Source: Gadus chalcogrammus
Taxonomy: Eukaryota; Chordata; Actinopteri; Gadiformes; Gadidae
Direction: 5' to 3'
DNA length: 64,000 nucleotides
Assembly (NCBI RefSeq): GCF_026213295.1
Contig: NC_079415.1
Coordinates: 27,210,345-27,274,344, forward strand
The position numbers were made by a program, and so were the translations under genes. Of this stretch, positions 11,685-61,302 are shown in pieces. Each line of letters begins with the position of its first letter. Position 1 is the stretch's first letter. Below the pieces are notes generated by a model that was not told the origin of the DNA, ran no database searches, and worked only from the letters and a program-made list of their open reading frames with translations.

Positions 11685-11789
11685 CTATTTTGACTCTAGC
11701 ATGCACGTTTTATTTTTGTAAATAGTTATAAATAAAACTTAAAATTCATTTTGGTTGTTGTGATTTGTTTACTTACCCAAGTGCTGTTA

Positions 11790-12947
11790 CGCCTCGTTTC
11801 CACATACGTACATTCTCGTATGCGATCCAACCGTCTCCGACCGAAAGTCCATTCATTCCTATGTGATTCTCCGTAATATCAGTTTTTCCTCCGAGACTCC
11901 TCCCCTCCGTAAAATTTCTGTCCGGTATGTCCGTAATATACGTTCAAAAAATTTAACTTTCGCCGTCGTTTTACGGAGATACCGTATGAAAGTTTTTATG
12001 TTTTTCACAAAATTTGTAAGTACCTGGCAGGCCAAACTCCTCACCGATCTCTTTCCAAGCCTGGTTGGTTTTGTTTTTATCTCTGTATATGTCGATCCTC
12101 ATGTTCCAAAGTACCGGTCTCCTAAAAACGGCCATTATCATACGCTCCCACATCTTTTGTCTCATTTTCGTCCGCTTATCCGGGGTCGGGTCGCGGGGGG
12201 AGCAGCTCAAGCAGGGGGCCCCAGACTTCCCTTTCCCGGGCCACATTGACCAACTCTGACGGGGGGATCCCGAGGCGTTCCCAGGCCAGTGTTGAGATAT
12301 AATCTCTCCACCTAGTCCTGGGTCTTCCCCGAGGTCTCCTCCCCACTGGACGTGCCTGAAACACCTCCCAAGGAAGGCGCCCAGTGGGCATCCTTACCAG
12401 ATGCCCGAACCACCTCAGCTGACTCCTTTTTAAGTAAAGGAGCAGCGGCTCAAATCCGAGTTCCTCACGGATGGCTGAGCTTCTCACCCTATCCCTAAGG
12501 GAGACGCCAGCCACCCTTCTGAAAAAACTCATCTCGGCCACTTGTTCCCGCAATCTCGTCCTTTCGGTCATCAGCCAGCCCTCATGACCATAGGTGAGGA
12601 TAGGAACGAAGATCGACCGGTAGATCGAGAGCTTCGCCTTACGGCTCAGCTCTCTTTTCGTTACAACGGTGCGGTAAAGCGAACGCAATACCGCCTCCGC
12701 TGCTCTGATTCTCCGGCCAATCTCACGCTCCATAGTACCCTCACTCGCGAACAAGACCCCGAGGTACTTGAACTCCTTCACTTGCGCTAAGGACTCATTT
12801 CCTACCCGGAGTAAGCAATCCATCGGTTTCCTCCTAACATCTTTTGTCCGTAAATAAATTCATGTCCGTACGTAAAAAACTAGCGACTCCTTCCGTAAAT
12901 TTACGGAAGCACGGATACGAAAAACATACGTATGTGGAAACGAGGCG
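11790..12947. mobile_element. PIF/Harbinger-like MITE (CGCCTCGTTTCCACATACGT termini)
   Basis: Terminal inverted repeats of about 20 bp (CGCCTCGTTTCCACATACGT against ACGTATGTGGAAACGAGGCG) are flanked by TTA at 11787-11789 and 12948-12950. The 3-bp TWA target is the PIF/Harbinger signature. It contains a later LINE insertion (12162-12836); without that it is about 470 bp and non-coding. Confidence 0.85.
12162..12836 (-). mobile_element. 5'-truncated LINE (RTE/Rex3-like), 3' part of the pol frame
   Basis: The minus-strand frame 12823-12176 gives 215 uninterrupted codons with EFKYLGVLFASEGTMEREI, LTYGHEGWLMTERTRLREQ and SQLRWFGHLVRMP, then a GRRPRGRPRTRWRDY tail: the C-terminal region of a non-LTR reverse transcriptase polyprotein. 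Perfect 12-bp target duplications ACATCTTTTGTC lie at 12150-12161 and 12837-12848. The 3' end (GGATAAGCGGACGAAAATGAG on the minus strand) resembles RTE/Rex3 tails. It is truncated at its 5' end, as is usual for target-primed insertion, and inserted inside the Harbinger-like MITE. Clade is a recall-based guess. Confidence 0.9.
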
Positions 12948-12950
12948 TTA

Positions 12951-13558
12951 GGCCCCGTCCACACGAAGCTGAATTGGGCGAAACCGTTCCGGTTTCGATC
13001 TATCCGGTTTCGGAGTATCTCCGTAAAGACGGAGTCAAGCGAAACCGGGTTGATCTGTAGAAACGCTGTAGTACACATGCCAGGCCAATAAGGGGCGCTG
13101 CTTCTGCTACAGAAATCCAGAAGAAAATTAAATAAGAAGAGACGAGCATGCGCATAAAGGCTGCCCCCCGAACCACTAACAACACAAACAAACAGTCAGT
13201 CAACAGTCTCAATAAATAATGGCTTAGCAACCCAACAAGGGACATGATCTGCTGCAGAACGATTACAAGCCTGTAGTCCACCATCATCTTTTTTGTTGTG
13301 AGTTCTGTGACTCTGCGGGTTTAACAGTCATTGGCTAGCGGGTCGAGGGGTGGGGCAATGACGTCATGGTTTACAGTCGGTTTCAGGCGTCCACACGAAT
13401 CCAAAACGAAACCGGGTAGATTTGAAACCACCTCCGAGGGTGGTTTCAGAAGTATACGGTTTCGGTCAGCGGATTCAACGGCTTCATGTGGACGGAAGGC
13501 CGAACCGTACAAGACCTTTGCGGTTTCGCCATGAAATCGGCTTCGTGTGGACGGGGCC
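12951..13558 (+). mobile_element. PIF/Harbinger-like MITE (GGCCCCGTCCACACGAAGC termini)
   Basis: Ends GGCCCCGTCCACACGAAGC and GCTTCGTGTGGACGGGGCC form a 19-bp perfect TIR, flanked by TTA (12948-12950 and 13559-13561). The left TTA is shared with the neighbouring MITE. Internal repeats of CGGTTTCG-type text are mirrored in the two halves. A second, inverted and shorter copy lies at 62476-62917. Non-coding. Confidence 0.9.
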
Positions 13559-14006
13559 TTATACTAAAGTAGGCCTACTGTATAAGATAAACACTTATTT
13601 CAACTGGGGAGAAAAGGTTGAGTAGAAATACTTGATATGCTGAGCTACTGTAATTAGCTAATGTTTTTATGCTGTACAGTAATATACAAATGATGCGTTT
13701 GAAAAAATGAGGGCAGAAGTCTAAACTATTCAACGTATCGCGGGGATATGTTTACACAAAGTTTGCTCGCGCTACCACTCGCGCTAGGACCATGGGTCCT
13801 TCCCCCTCCAAGCAGAAACAGGCGGGCAGTGCAGCGAGCGCAATGCACTGTGGTAGTTGGAGGATTTCTTACTTTTGAGCCAGATAGACACTTTCTCAGG
13901 CACATTTATAATACATAGAATTATTAACTTCATATAACCTTCATATCTCCACCGGTGAAGTATCCCTTTAATATCACTCTCCTCCCTGAGCCCTCCCAAA
14001 TGTCTT

Positions 14007-14714
14007 GCGATATAGATATCCCCCCCTCCCGCCAGTGGATTGTTTTAGTTGTTTTATTTTTCTTATGTTTTGTGACTTTAGGCTACTGCTGCCTATCTTG
14101 GCCAGGACACTGGAAGAGATGTTTAATCAAAATGATGATTATTATTTTTCAACTAACCAATAGTACTTGCCTTACATTTTAAAATGTCAATGCACTTTTC
14201 AGCCCTGAATAACAGTAAAAGCTATTTAATAATTGATTTGCATGCATAGTATACTACACTTTCCATTGAATAATTACCTTGTTAACATAAATTGACACAT
14301 TTTATAATGTAATCAAATGCTCACACACCAGCTGCTTTCAGACACACGTGTTAGTCCTGATATTCTCCTGATGGGCCGTATGTGTGAACAACATATCCTG
14401 ACATTTGTACCCTGAATAATACTACCCCTGAGGTAGTATTTTCTCTGTAGGAAATGTAAATTACCTTATATGTGAATGAGGAGTAGAACGTCTATATTTT
14501 TCACACCACTTCAGTGGGCGTGTTTATGACGGTTCTGCATGTCATTGAATGGCATGGCCTAAATGATAATCAGCCTGTTGCCTTTTGTTCGCTGAATGGT
14601 TAAAAAATATTTAAATGTTGGCACTGCTTATAAGAGTAATTTGTGGAGAACTAATGTTATACGTTGTACAATTATACGCAAAATGTTATTATATTTTGTG
14701 CTCAGAAATTTGTT
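14007..14714. other. unassigned sequence
   Basis: No gene recognised. A small 9-bp-arm hairpin (AATACTACC..GGTAGTATT) sits at about 14416-14438. Confidence 0.45.
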
Positions 14715-15388
<674 letters not shown>

Positions 15389-15612
15389 CTATAAATAACA
15401 CTTTATAATTGACTTCTCATATTATTCTTATTTTAAGCTCCAAACAAACATGTTAAAAATCAAAATAAAGGTAACATTTGAAGTAAGCATATAGCTTTTT
15501 TGCTAAGAATGGCAGTTTCTAATTGCCGGCCATCTTGGTTATAATTCTAGCTGGGTGGAGGGATCTAATTTCTGGCACAGATGAATGAAGCCCATTTAAC
15601 CCTCTTTAACAG

Positions 15613-53309
<37,697 letters not shown>

Positions 53310-53420
53310 AAAACACTGACCCTTCCCCTGGCTTCATGCCAGAGTTTCAGTGCCTCACTTTAAATAAATGTATTTGTTTACATCATCAAGTTATTATTTA
53401 ATAAAAATGCCTTCAGGAGC
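53310..53420 (+). terminator. abcc4: abcc4 3' UTR with poly(A) signals
   Basis: Two AATAAA hexamers, at 53363-53368 and 53400-53405, follow the stop within 100 bp. Short 3' UTR inferred; the cleavage site is not known. Confidence 0.7.
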
Positions 53421-53663
53421 TAGCTGTTGATTGTCAAGTGCCTTTATCACATATTAAATCGGTTTCCTACGGAGGCCCTGTGGGGTCTTATAGTAGAAAC
53501 ATGAAGTGTGTGAATCCGTGCAAACTGATTTGTAAACTGTTCCCCGGATTCCGAAACCATGTGCACGGTTTTCCCAATCCGTGCACATGGATTTGGTTTG
53601 TTCTATACAGCAAGAGTTCCCCATGAGTATTGTGACGGAGAACGCCTATTTGATTCAGACCGG

Positions 53664-53860
53664 CATCTATACAGTATGAATGACTGAATGTAGGGTTTAT
53701 CATTTATACAGTGTGAATGACTGAATGTAGGGTTTATCATCTATACAGTATGAATGACTGAATGTAGGGTTTATCATAGATACAGTATGAATGACTGAAT
53801 GTAGGGTTTATCATCTATACAGCATGAATGACTGAATCTAGGGTTTATCTTTTCACATTT
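53664..53860. repeat. 37-bp minisatellite
   Basis: A unit of about 37 bp with TATGAATGACTGAATGTAGG and GTTTATCAT repeats about five times just downstream of abcc4. Confidence 0.93.
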
Positions 53861-54040
53861 GACTGTACAGTTACATTGTCTTTACAATCATGTTAGAGGC
53901 TTTTCATGGGCTATAGAGTTGCAGCATGACAAGAAGCAACTCCAACCGCTGATTTACAATCGTGTCCATAAACTCAACCAAGAGAATATCGCAGTATATC
54001 ATGAATAATATTTCTGTTCATTGTAAACCAGGTAAAGGAT

Positions 54041-54156
54041 CATCACTTCAAGGCAGGGCAATAACCAGTTTGATATTTCCAGCTCGTGGAAGGTTACCGC
54101 CCGAGACGAAGTCTAGGCCGTTATATCAAACTGTTTATTGCCCTGCCTTGAGGTGA
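54041..54156. mobile_element. small hairpin element
   Basis: ATCACTTCAAGGCAGGGCAA at 54041 is mirrored by TTGCCCTGCCTTGAGGTGAT ending at 54156. The arms are about 35 bp with two mismatches, and the loop is about 46 bp. It resembles a miniature foldback element. No target duplication resolved. Confidence 0.75.
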
Positions 54157-54389
54157 TTAACCCCTTTATTCTACTTCTTGCTTGCCAACATAATAAACTA
54201 ATCCAAATAATTTAATAATTATGCTTTTTCTCATTCGTATGGCATGCTTATTACTTGTTCTTATACCATGGTCACCGCTTATACCATGGTCACTTGCCAA
54301 AGAAAAGAAATTAAGATCATTCATTTATATTTTCATGCGTTTATATTTACCGCTCGGAAGTCCTGTCCAGGGCACAATTTAATGTTGAG

Positions 54390-54600
54390 TCGCCTAGGGC
54401 ACCGAAACAGCCAGCGCCGGCCCTGATAGCATGTAACCGCGTTGTCTGATTACAGTTTAATTCATTTTTCACAATTTAACAGCTCTCGTTTCAATGGGAA
54501 TCGCGACGGTATATACCAGGGTTAAAAAAAAATCTACGAAGGGCCGGGCCACTTGGCAAAAATAACCCATTTTTAACCATATGAAACCACAATAACTTGA
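54390..54600. mobile_element. termini of hAT-type elements
   Basis: Text ending CAGCGCCGGCCCTG (about 54427) looks like a hAT end with CAGGGCCGGC termini. Just right of it, at about 54521, CCAGGGTTAAAAAAAAATCT begins a second end with GGGCCGGGCCACTTGGC. The second is likely the 3' end of the hAT transposase relic at 55070-55995. Matching ends were not found. Confidence 0.45.
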
Positions 54601-55069
54601 TGCCTTTATAGCTTTGTATATGGATGTATTTTTTAACAAGTTAAATCAGGGCTTTTCTGTCTGTCTCTGTAACACCCTGAAAAGGGAAGAAGTAAATAAT
54701 TATTTTTCAACTGTATTTACATAGGTACATTGTTTTAAAAAAGAAAGTATTAAAGGCAGAACATATACAACTTCTTCACATTCAAAAAGTGACCTCAACA
54801 GTCTAATTGTTTTCTATACTTGTTAAGTAAAATCAATTATAACATGTCAGTATTACTATACAAACTCAAATTAAGTGCAAAGAAATCAATTAAATATTAC
54901 ACGTAGACGTGTACCATTCGTGTGTTATTGCCATCTTCTTTTTCTCACATTTCTTCTCGCCCTAATGCGCTGTCTCACACTGTATTAACATATGAATGCT
55001 GTGTAATATATTTAACTCACCTATAGTGGAAACAGCGTTACACTAAGTGGGAGCAGTGATGCTGCACTT

Positions 55070-55995
55070 TGGACTGAAGGATGGCGGATAGGTCCGGCGT
55101 AAGTTTGGTGGTTGAGATGAGAAGGACATCACAGAGATGGCTGTCGGTCATTTTGCTTCTCAATCTGCTTTTATTCAGGGTTAAAAGAGAAAATGTTTGC
55201 TCACATATATATTGAGCCGAACAGGCTCATCATTCTTTTTTTTGCGTGGCGTGACATCATAGGAAACTTCGCCTTTTCCAAGCTCTGGTAGAAGTCGGGT
55301 AGGGAGAGAAGCTGGTGCTGATTCTTCAGATGGTCCTCACACTGCATTTCGATCAGTTCCATCTGCAGACTCTCTTGCACGTCTTCTGCGACCATCAGGA
55401 AGGGAGTCGAGAACAGCTTCTTTTTTTTTATGTTAGAAAAATCTTGGAAACGCCGACTGAACTCTTGTCATGAGAGATGTGATCACAGACACAAATTTCT
55501 CCTTTTTAGCAGAAATATATGCCTCTAGATAAGCAGTATTGATTTCTGACAGCGTGGGGAAATGCGCAACATTGAAGTTACGTAGTTATGTCTCAAACAG
55601 ACGGAGCTTGACACAGAATAATTTCATGTGCGCATACAGTTGTGGCACAAGTTGGTCTTTTCCTTGTAGGCTCTTGTTCAGTGTGTTGAGATGGGCTGTA
55701 ACATCGACTAAAAAAGCCAGATCTGCCAACCAAAGAGGGTCATTCAGCTCAGTCGGTCCTTCTCTTTCAAAAACTGGTCGATTTCCTACTTTAGTGAATA
55801 AAACCGCGCCGCGACTAAGCCAGCGCACTTCCGAATGGTAGAGTAGGTCCCCGTATTCAGCATCTACATCAGACAGGAAAGCTTTGAATTCTCTGTGGTA
55901 GAGCCCCATCAGTTGTTACTCCACACATCTTGTCCCATTTAAGTCTGGTCTTCTCAATTGCATCAGACAGGGGGTCTCCAAGATTGGAGCAATCA
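55070..55995 (-). pseudogene. hAT transposase relic (GTF2IRD2/ZBED5-like)
   Basis: Minus strand. At the 5' side LKWDKMCGVTTDGA (catalytic Asp) is followed almost at once by REFKAFLSDVDAEYGDLLYH and EVRWLSRGAVL, so an internal segment has been deleted with a frame change. Then come LADLAFLVDVTAHLNTLNKS and LYAHMKLFCVKLRLFET (to 55586). After a broken stretch it continues with MELIEMQCEDHLKNQ, MMSLFGSIYMCEQTFS-like text and SHLCDVLLISTTKLTPDLSA (to about 55075), the hAT C-terminal domain. Frames shift several times, so it is dead. Confidence 0.85.
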
Positions 55996-56738
55996 ATGTC
56001 TGGTTTAATAGAAAAGAAAATCAACATGATAAATATCATCCCCTAGGTCATCAGACTCTATGGCATATATACTTTTCATCATTTTCTACCATACTGAATG
56101 CTCCCATCCGGCTGCACTGTGACGGTCTCTGTCGGCTGCTCAGGTGCAGGGATCTCAGGGTTTATGACTGTATGGAGAATCGAGTCTATAGTTTCAGGAG
56201 TTAAAGTTTTTTGAACTACCCCCTTTTTAGACCTTTTGAGAGAACCTTTTCAGATGACCCTTTGCCAAAGGGGAGATGGGTAGAGTCAGTCCTCTGCTTG
56301 GTCTTTTATGGAGTTTTTTCTGCACACTGTCGGCTCCAAGGGGCCACTGTTTTAAATCAGGTGCTGCGGGTAGAGTATCTACGTAAACCATAAAGTCAAA
56401 AAAACAAAACAAAAAAACAACAGCATATAAGGGTTATGGTTTTTTAAAGGGTAGAATAAATAGAAATAATATATGTACACTACTAGTTTTTGTCAGAGTA
56501 TTAGAGTGTTTACGGTACTCTGCTTTACGGCTGTCGTAACGTAGCTGTTGATGTTTACTCTAGTGGGTGTTACGGCAGTGGGAGGGGCTTTCACGTGAGT
56601 CTTCATCCGGTATGCTGTGAACATGAACCCGAGAGCTCCTGGATAAAGTCAGAAGTAACAACTTACCTATGTCTGGACATTCCGTGTTTTATTACATGGT
56701 GTCAGAAGTGGCCAGTGGTTTTGCAAAGAGTGTAAATC

Positions 56739-59273
56739 ATGGCGAAGTTCAACCCACCGGAGAGTTTTAGCTTTGATAAACCGACGGAGTGGACCGACTG
56801 GAAAAGGCGGTTCGAGAGATATCGGACGGCTACGGAGCTCAACAAGAAGTCGGGTGAAGTACAAGTGTGTTCCCTGGTGTACGCAATGGGGAGTGAAGCG
56901 GAAAATATTTTCAAGTCGTTTACTTTTACTGACCCAGGACACCAGAATAATTACAATATAGTGATGGAGAAGTTCGACGAGTACTTTTCCCCGCGGCGGA
57001 ATGTAATCCATGAGCGTGCTGTTTTCCACCAGCGCGTGCAGCGGCCTGGCGAGCCGGCAGAGACTTTCATCAGGGCTCTCTATGATTTATCAGAACACTG
57101 CGAGTTCGGGGAGGGTAGAGATGAAAATATTCGGGACCGAATCGTGGTGGGGATTCAAGATAAAGAGCAGTCTCGTAAATTGCAGCTCATGGCGGATCTT
57201 ACACTGGCGCAGACTATACAGTCTGTTCGCCAGTCAGAGACAATGAACATGCAGATCAGTGCGCAGGCAGCAGAGGCCATGGCAGCCACGGCATCCGTAC
57301 AAGAGGTGCGGGGCGCGCGGAAGACGAATATAAAATGGCAGCGCAACGCAGGGAGAGCGGGAAAGACGGAGCACGGGAGGAAGTGCAGCCGGTGTGGGAA
57401 AACAAAGCACAAGGATCCAGAGAGATGCCCCGCTCGCAATTCAGCTTGCAACAAATGCGGCAGGAACGGACATTGGCAGAGCCAGTGCAAAACCAAAGCG
57501 GTGAGGGAAGTAACAGAGGCAGATGAGCAGAGTGAATACTTCCTGGGATCAGTGAATGCAAACGCGAGTGATGAGTGGACAGTGCAACTTCTGCTGGGTG
57601 CAACTCCTGTTAAGTTTAAGATCGATACTGGGGCTGATGCTAGTGTAATGTGTGAAGAGACTTTCAATATGCTCATTCCAGAGAGAGAACTGAAGCAGAC
57701 TAGTGTATTTTTGACCAGCCCAGGGGGTCAATTAGACTGTAAAGGACAATTTCAAGTTAACACCACATACAAGAAGAACTCATACTCATTCCCAGTGTAT
57801 GTTATTAGAGGAAAGTCTGTCAACAACTTACTCAGTAGATCCACTGCAGCTGAGATGGGCCTCGTGAAACGGATCGAGGAGGTCCATGGTGCCTTTGGAG
57901 AGCATGGCACGCTCAAGACGGAGCCTGTGAGGATACAGCTCAAGGACAACGCCACCCCGTACGCGGTGCAGACTGCGCGCAGGGTCCCAATACCGCTGAC
58001 GTCCAAGGTCAGGGAGGAGCTGCGCCGCATGGAGGAGTACGGCATCATAGAGGAGGTAACCCAGCCAACCGATTGGTGCGCCCCCATGGTGCCCGTGCTT
58101 TAAAAGAACGGAAAGGTTCGTATATGTGTGGATCTTAAGAAACTAAATGAACAGGTAAAGAGAGAGAGATTCATCTTACCTACACCAGAGGAGATTACAG
58201 CGGAGCTGTGTGGAGCAACGGTGTTCTCCAGCCTTGATGCAGCCTCTGGGTTCTTCCAGATTCCTCTGCACAGTGAGAGTAGCCTACTCACCACATTCAT
58301 CACGCCATTTGGCAGGTACTGTTTCCGGCGCTTACCATTCGGGATAACGAGCGCCCCAGAAATTTTCCAAAGGAAAATGTTGGAGACACTTCAAGGCCTA
58401 CAGGGCGTCTCAGTTTACATGGATGACATTGTTGTGTATGGAAAGGACATGGAAGAGCACGACCTCCATCTCCAGAAGGTCCTGGAGAGAGTCAAGTCTG
58501 CTGGGCTCAAGCTCAATAAGGAAAAGTGTAAGCTCAGACAAGAGCAGCTCAACTTCCTGGGCCAGGTGGTCGATGCCACAGGCGTGCGGCCGGATCCAGC
58601 AAAGGTGCGAGCAATCCGGGAGCTCGCTGCACCAGAGAACGTCCACGAGCTCAAACGTATCCTGGGCATGGTGAACTATCTCGGTAAATATGTGCCGAAC
58701 CTGTCCACAGTGGGCCAGCCACTGTACGAGCTGCTCCGGTCCAAGACAGCTTGGACCTGGGGTCCCGCACAACACACAGCTTTTGAGAAGCTAAAAGAGC
58801 TACTGAAGACATCGCCAGTGTTAGTGTTTTATGACGTCAACAGACCCACCGCTGTCTCAGCTGATGCAAGCAGCTATGGGCTCGGTGGCGTGCTGTTGCA
58901 GCTCCATGGACAAAACTGGAAACCAGTCGCATACTGCTCAAGGAGGCTGACAGACGCAGAGACCAGATACGCGCAGATTGAGAAAGAGTGCCTGGCGAGT
59001 GTCTGGGCCTGTGAACGGTTTGAAAAATACCTCTACGGCCTGGAGAGTTTTGAACTTGTGACAGACCACAAGCCCCTGGTCCCACTAATGAACAGTAAGG
59101 ACTAAGACAATGTTCCGTTAAGGTGCCAGAGACTTCTTATGCGGCTCATGCGCTTTAAGCCAGTGGCTGCGTATGCGCCGGGGAAGACCCTTGTTGTGGC
59201 AGACACACTGTCACGGAGCCCTCTGAGCAACGCGGAGGACGGGAGAGACACACACTCTTGAGGTTGAGTGCTA
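56739..59273 (+). pseudogene. Ty3-type gag-pol: capsid, zinc knuckles, protease, RT, RNase H
   Basis: One frame runs from ATG 56739. Gag has a capsid-like region (residues about 1-210) and two Cys/His knuckles (about 223-255; the second is CNKCGRNGHWQSQC). Protease has the KFKIDTGADASVM active site (about 290). An in-frame TAA at 58101 interrupts just before the RT fingers. RT continues with [26 protein letters not shown] and the catalytic [10 protein letters not shown] (about 58419), then RNase H with [15 protein letters not shown] and VTDHKPL. A second TAA lies at 59103, after which the same frame continues to a TGA at about 59260. With two stops and a later frame change, this copy cannot make the full polyprotein. 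Gag and pol share one frame, as in mag-like and some fish Ty3 lineages. Confidence 0.92.
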
Positions 59274-59286
59274 CATTGCAGCAGTC

Positions 59287-59757
59287 ATGGACAGCGTGCC
59301 AGCTACCCCACAGAAGATGAACAACATCAGAGCAGCTACTGCAGCTGATGAGAAGCTGCAGACAGTGATCAGGTACATTGGGTCCGGCTGGCCAGAACAC
59401 GCATGCCAAGTACCAAGCAACATACGTGAGTACTTCTCTATGAGAGATGAACTTTCAGAGTATGGCGGGATGGTCGTGAGAGGAAGCCGCATCGTGATAC
59501 CAGGGACGCTGAGGGCAGACATCCTTGAGAGAATCCACGACGGACATCAAGGGCTCTCAAAGTGTCGGGACAGGGCAAACGCCGCTGTCTGGTGGCCCGG
59601 CATCTCCTCACAACTGAAACACAAGGTGTTGTCATGTCAGTCCTGCTGTGAGTTGAGAAGAGTACAGCAGAAGGAGCCGTTGATCTCTACCCCGCTCCCC
59701 GACAGACCATGGCAGCGCATAGCTCTGGACCTATGCGAACATAATAAACAGAACTAC
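59287..59757 (+). pseudogene. Ty3-type integrase N-terminal fragment
   Basis: It lies in a different frame from pol upstream, so there is a frameshift near 59262. It contains a chromosome-end-binding HHCC zinc module: HDGHQGLSKCRDRANAAVWW and SCQSCCELRR, then RPWQRIALDLCEH, which leads into the catalytic core. The TTAA insertion cuts it there, before most DDE residues. Confidence 0.88.
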
Positions 59758-59761
59758 TTAA

Positions 59762-60956
59762 AGATCCCATGCCATTCTATTTTATGATGCTTTAATATAG
59801 GTATTAGTGGGCCACAAACACAGTATTCAAAGACGTCCCCGAAATTCAGCTGTGGTGCAGAGTTACAGTCACTCCGAAACAGTCGCACATTGAGCTTCCC
59901 CCAAACGCGCTGTTTCGGTGGGCGTGTCAAGGCAGGTCAAGGAGGGGGGTGGGGGTGTGGCCCTGAGCAGCTTGTAGCCACTACCATGCGCTCTGTATAC
60001 GGTGGGCGTGTCAAGGCAGGTCAAGGAGGGGGGTGGGGGTGTGGCCCTGAGCAGCTTGTAGCCACTGACAGTACCATGCGCTCTGTTTACGGTGGATGTA
60101 TCGCAATGGCTCGTAGAAACCCATATTATACATAGATATCTATATCATATAATATATAATATTATCACCTGGCCCTGAGCAGCTTGTAGCCACGGTACCA
60201 TGCGCTCTGTTTACGGTGGATGTATCGCAATGGCTCTTAGAAACCCATATTATACATAGATATCTATATAATATATAATATATATTATCACGGCCAAAAG
60301 CTGTGTGAGCCTCCAGACGATAGGTTATTATGAATCTCCAAGTTCGACCGCGTCTACTTCAGATTGATGTGGAAGTGGAAGAACCAGAGACGTCGGAGAA
60401 CCCGACAAAGTCCTTTGTGATTCATTATATAGTCTGGACGCGCACACAGCTTTTGGCCGTGATGTATTATTTGATATAGATATCTATGTATTATATGATA
60501 TTATTTAGATATAGAGCAGAGCTCCAGGTCTGTAACGCAAGTGTTGTACACTTCCTTGTTATTTGGATAACCGTTCTGCTGTTGGTGTTATGGCATAACA
60601 CGTCGGACTCTCGTCTGTGGTATTTCTACAACGAGACTCGTATTGGGGGCCATTCTCAGCCATGGTTGAGAATGAATTGGGGGAAAGGAACTTTGGCTTT
60701 GACTCCCTGAAGTAGGCTACATGAACCACGACATGGAGGAGAAAGGGATTGTTGGCCGCGAATGTATCCCGCTTGAGCCCTGCTTCCCGCCGCCTCGGCA
60801 GCGGTCAGCGCTAATCACCGCATCCTGAAGCCAAGGCGGTGGTCCATAGGCTCCGGCGGGAGACGACCGCGGTCAACAATCCCTTTCTCCTCCATGTCGT
60901 GGTTCATGACTTCAGGGAGTCAAAGCCAAATTTCCTTTCCCCCAATTCATTCTGCC
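59762..60956 (+). mobile_element. AGGTCCC-family TTAA element in the Ty3 integrase (copy 5)
   Basis: TTAA (59758-59761), then AGATCCCATGCCATTC, followed by the family's left module. It contains tandem duplication of a unit with GGCGTGTCAAGGCAGGTCAA (59924 and 60006) and of one with CATAGATATCTATAT (60131 and 60253). Right-module sequence (GGAGTCAAAGCCAAA) ends about 60956, and the canonical right terminus is missing. Confidence 0.75.
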
Positions 60957-61167
60957 TCACCCTCCGTCGCATTTGTTCTCCATTCTGCTGATTGGCGTTA
61001 CGCAATGGAGGCTCTTTGGCTCCGGCTGGTGGATGTCGGCGGTATACGCCCTCCACCACCTCTCCCTTGGGCCACCTGGCCGGAGGGTTTGGGGCCGGGT
61101 TGCCACAGTATTAAGAGGATTCGTAGAAAAAAATATAATAGATAAAACTTGATTACAATACATCCAA

Positions 61168-61206
<39 letters not shown>

Positions 61207-61302
61207 CACACACACGTACACACACCCACTCGGCTGTCGGCATACACAAAACCCCTGACCCCATGGACCATAAGGCCTAATTTTATACCCACTGTTTATA
61301 CT
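60957..61302. other. unassigned sequence with a CA microsatellite
   Basis: No gene recognised. (CA)n at 61171-61216. The Cys-Val frame on the minus strand is an artefact of it. Confidence 0.5.

Larger units (their letters stand above)
56491..59757 (+). mobile_element. Ty3/gypsy-type LTR retrotransposon, 3' part lost
   Basis: A candidate short 5' LTR (56491-56696) ends TTTTATTACA. It is followed directly by TGGTGTCAGAAGTGG (56697), a tRNA-primer-binding-site-like sequence, then gag-pol. The element is cut at 59757 by a TTAA element, and no integrase core or 3' LTR is seen to the right. The LTR start is a guess from the TG dinucleotide. Confidence 0.8.

Noticed and set aside
12176..12823. 215-codon minus-strand frame as a host gene
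   Set aside because: Motifs (EFKYLGVLF, RGRPRTRWRDY) and 12-bp target duplications show that it is a LINE fragment.
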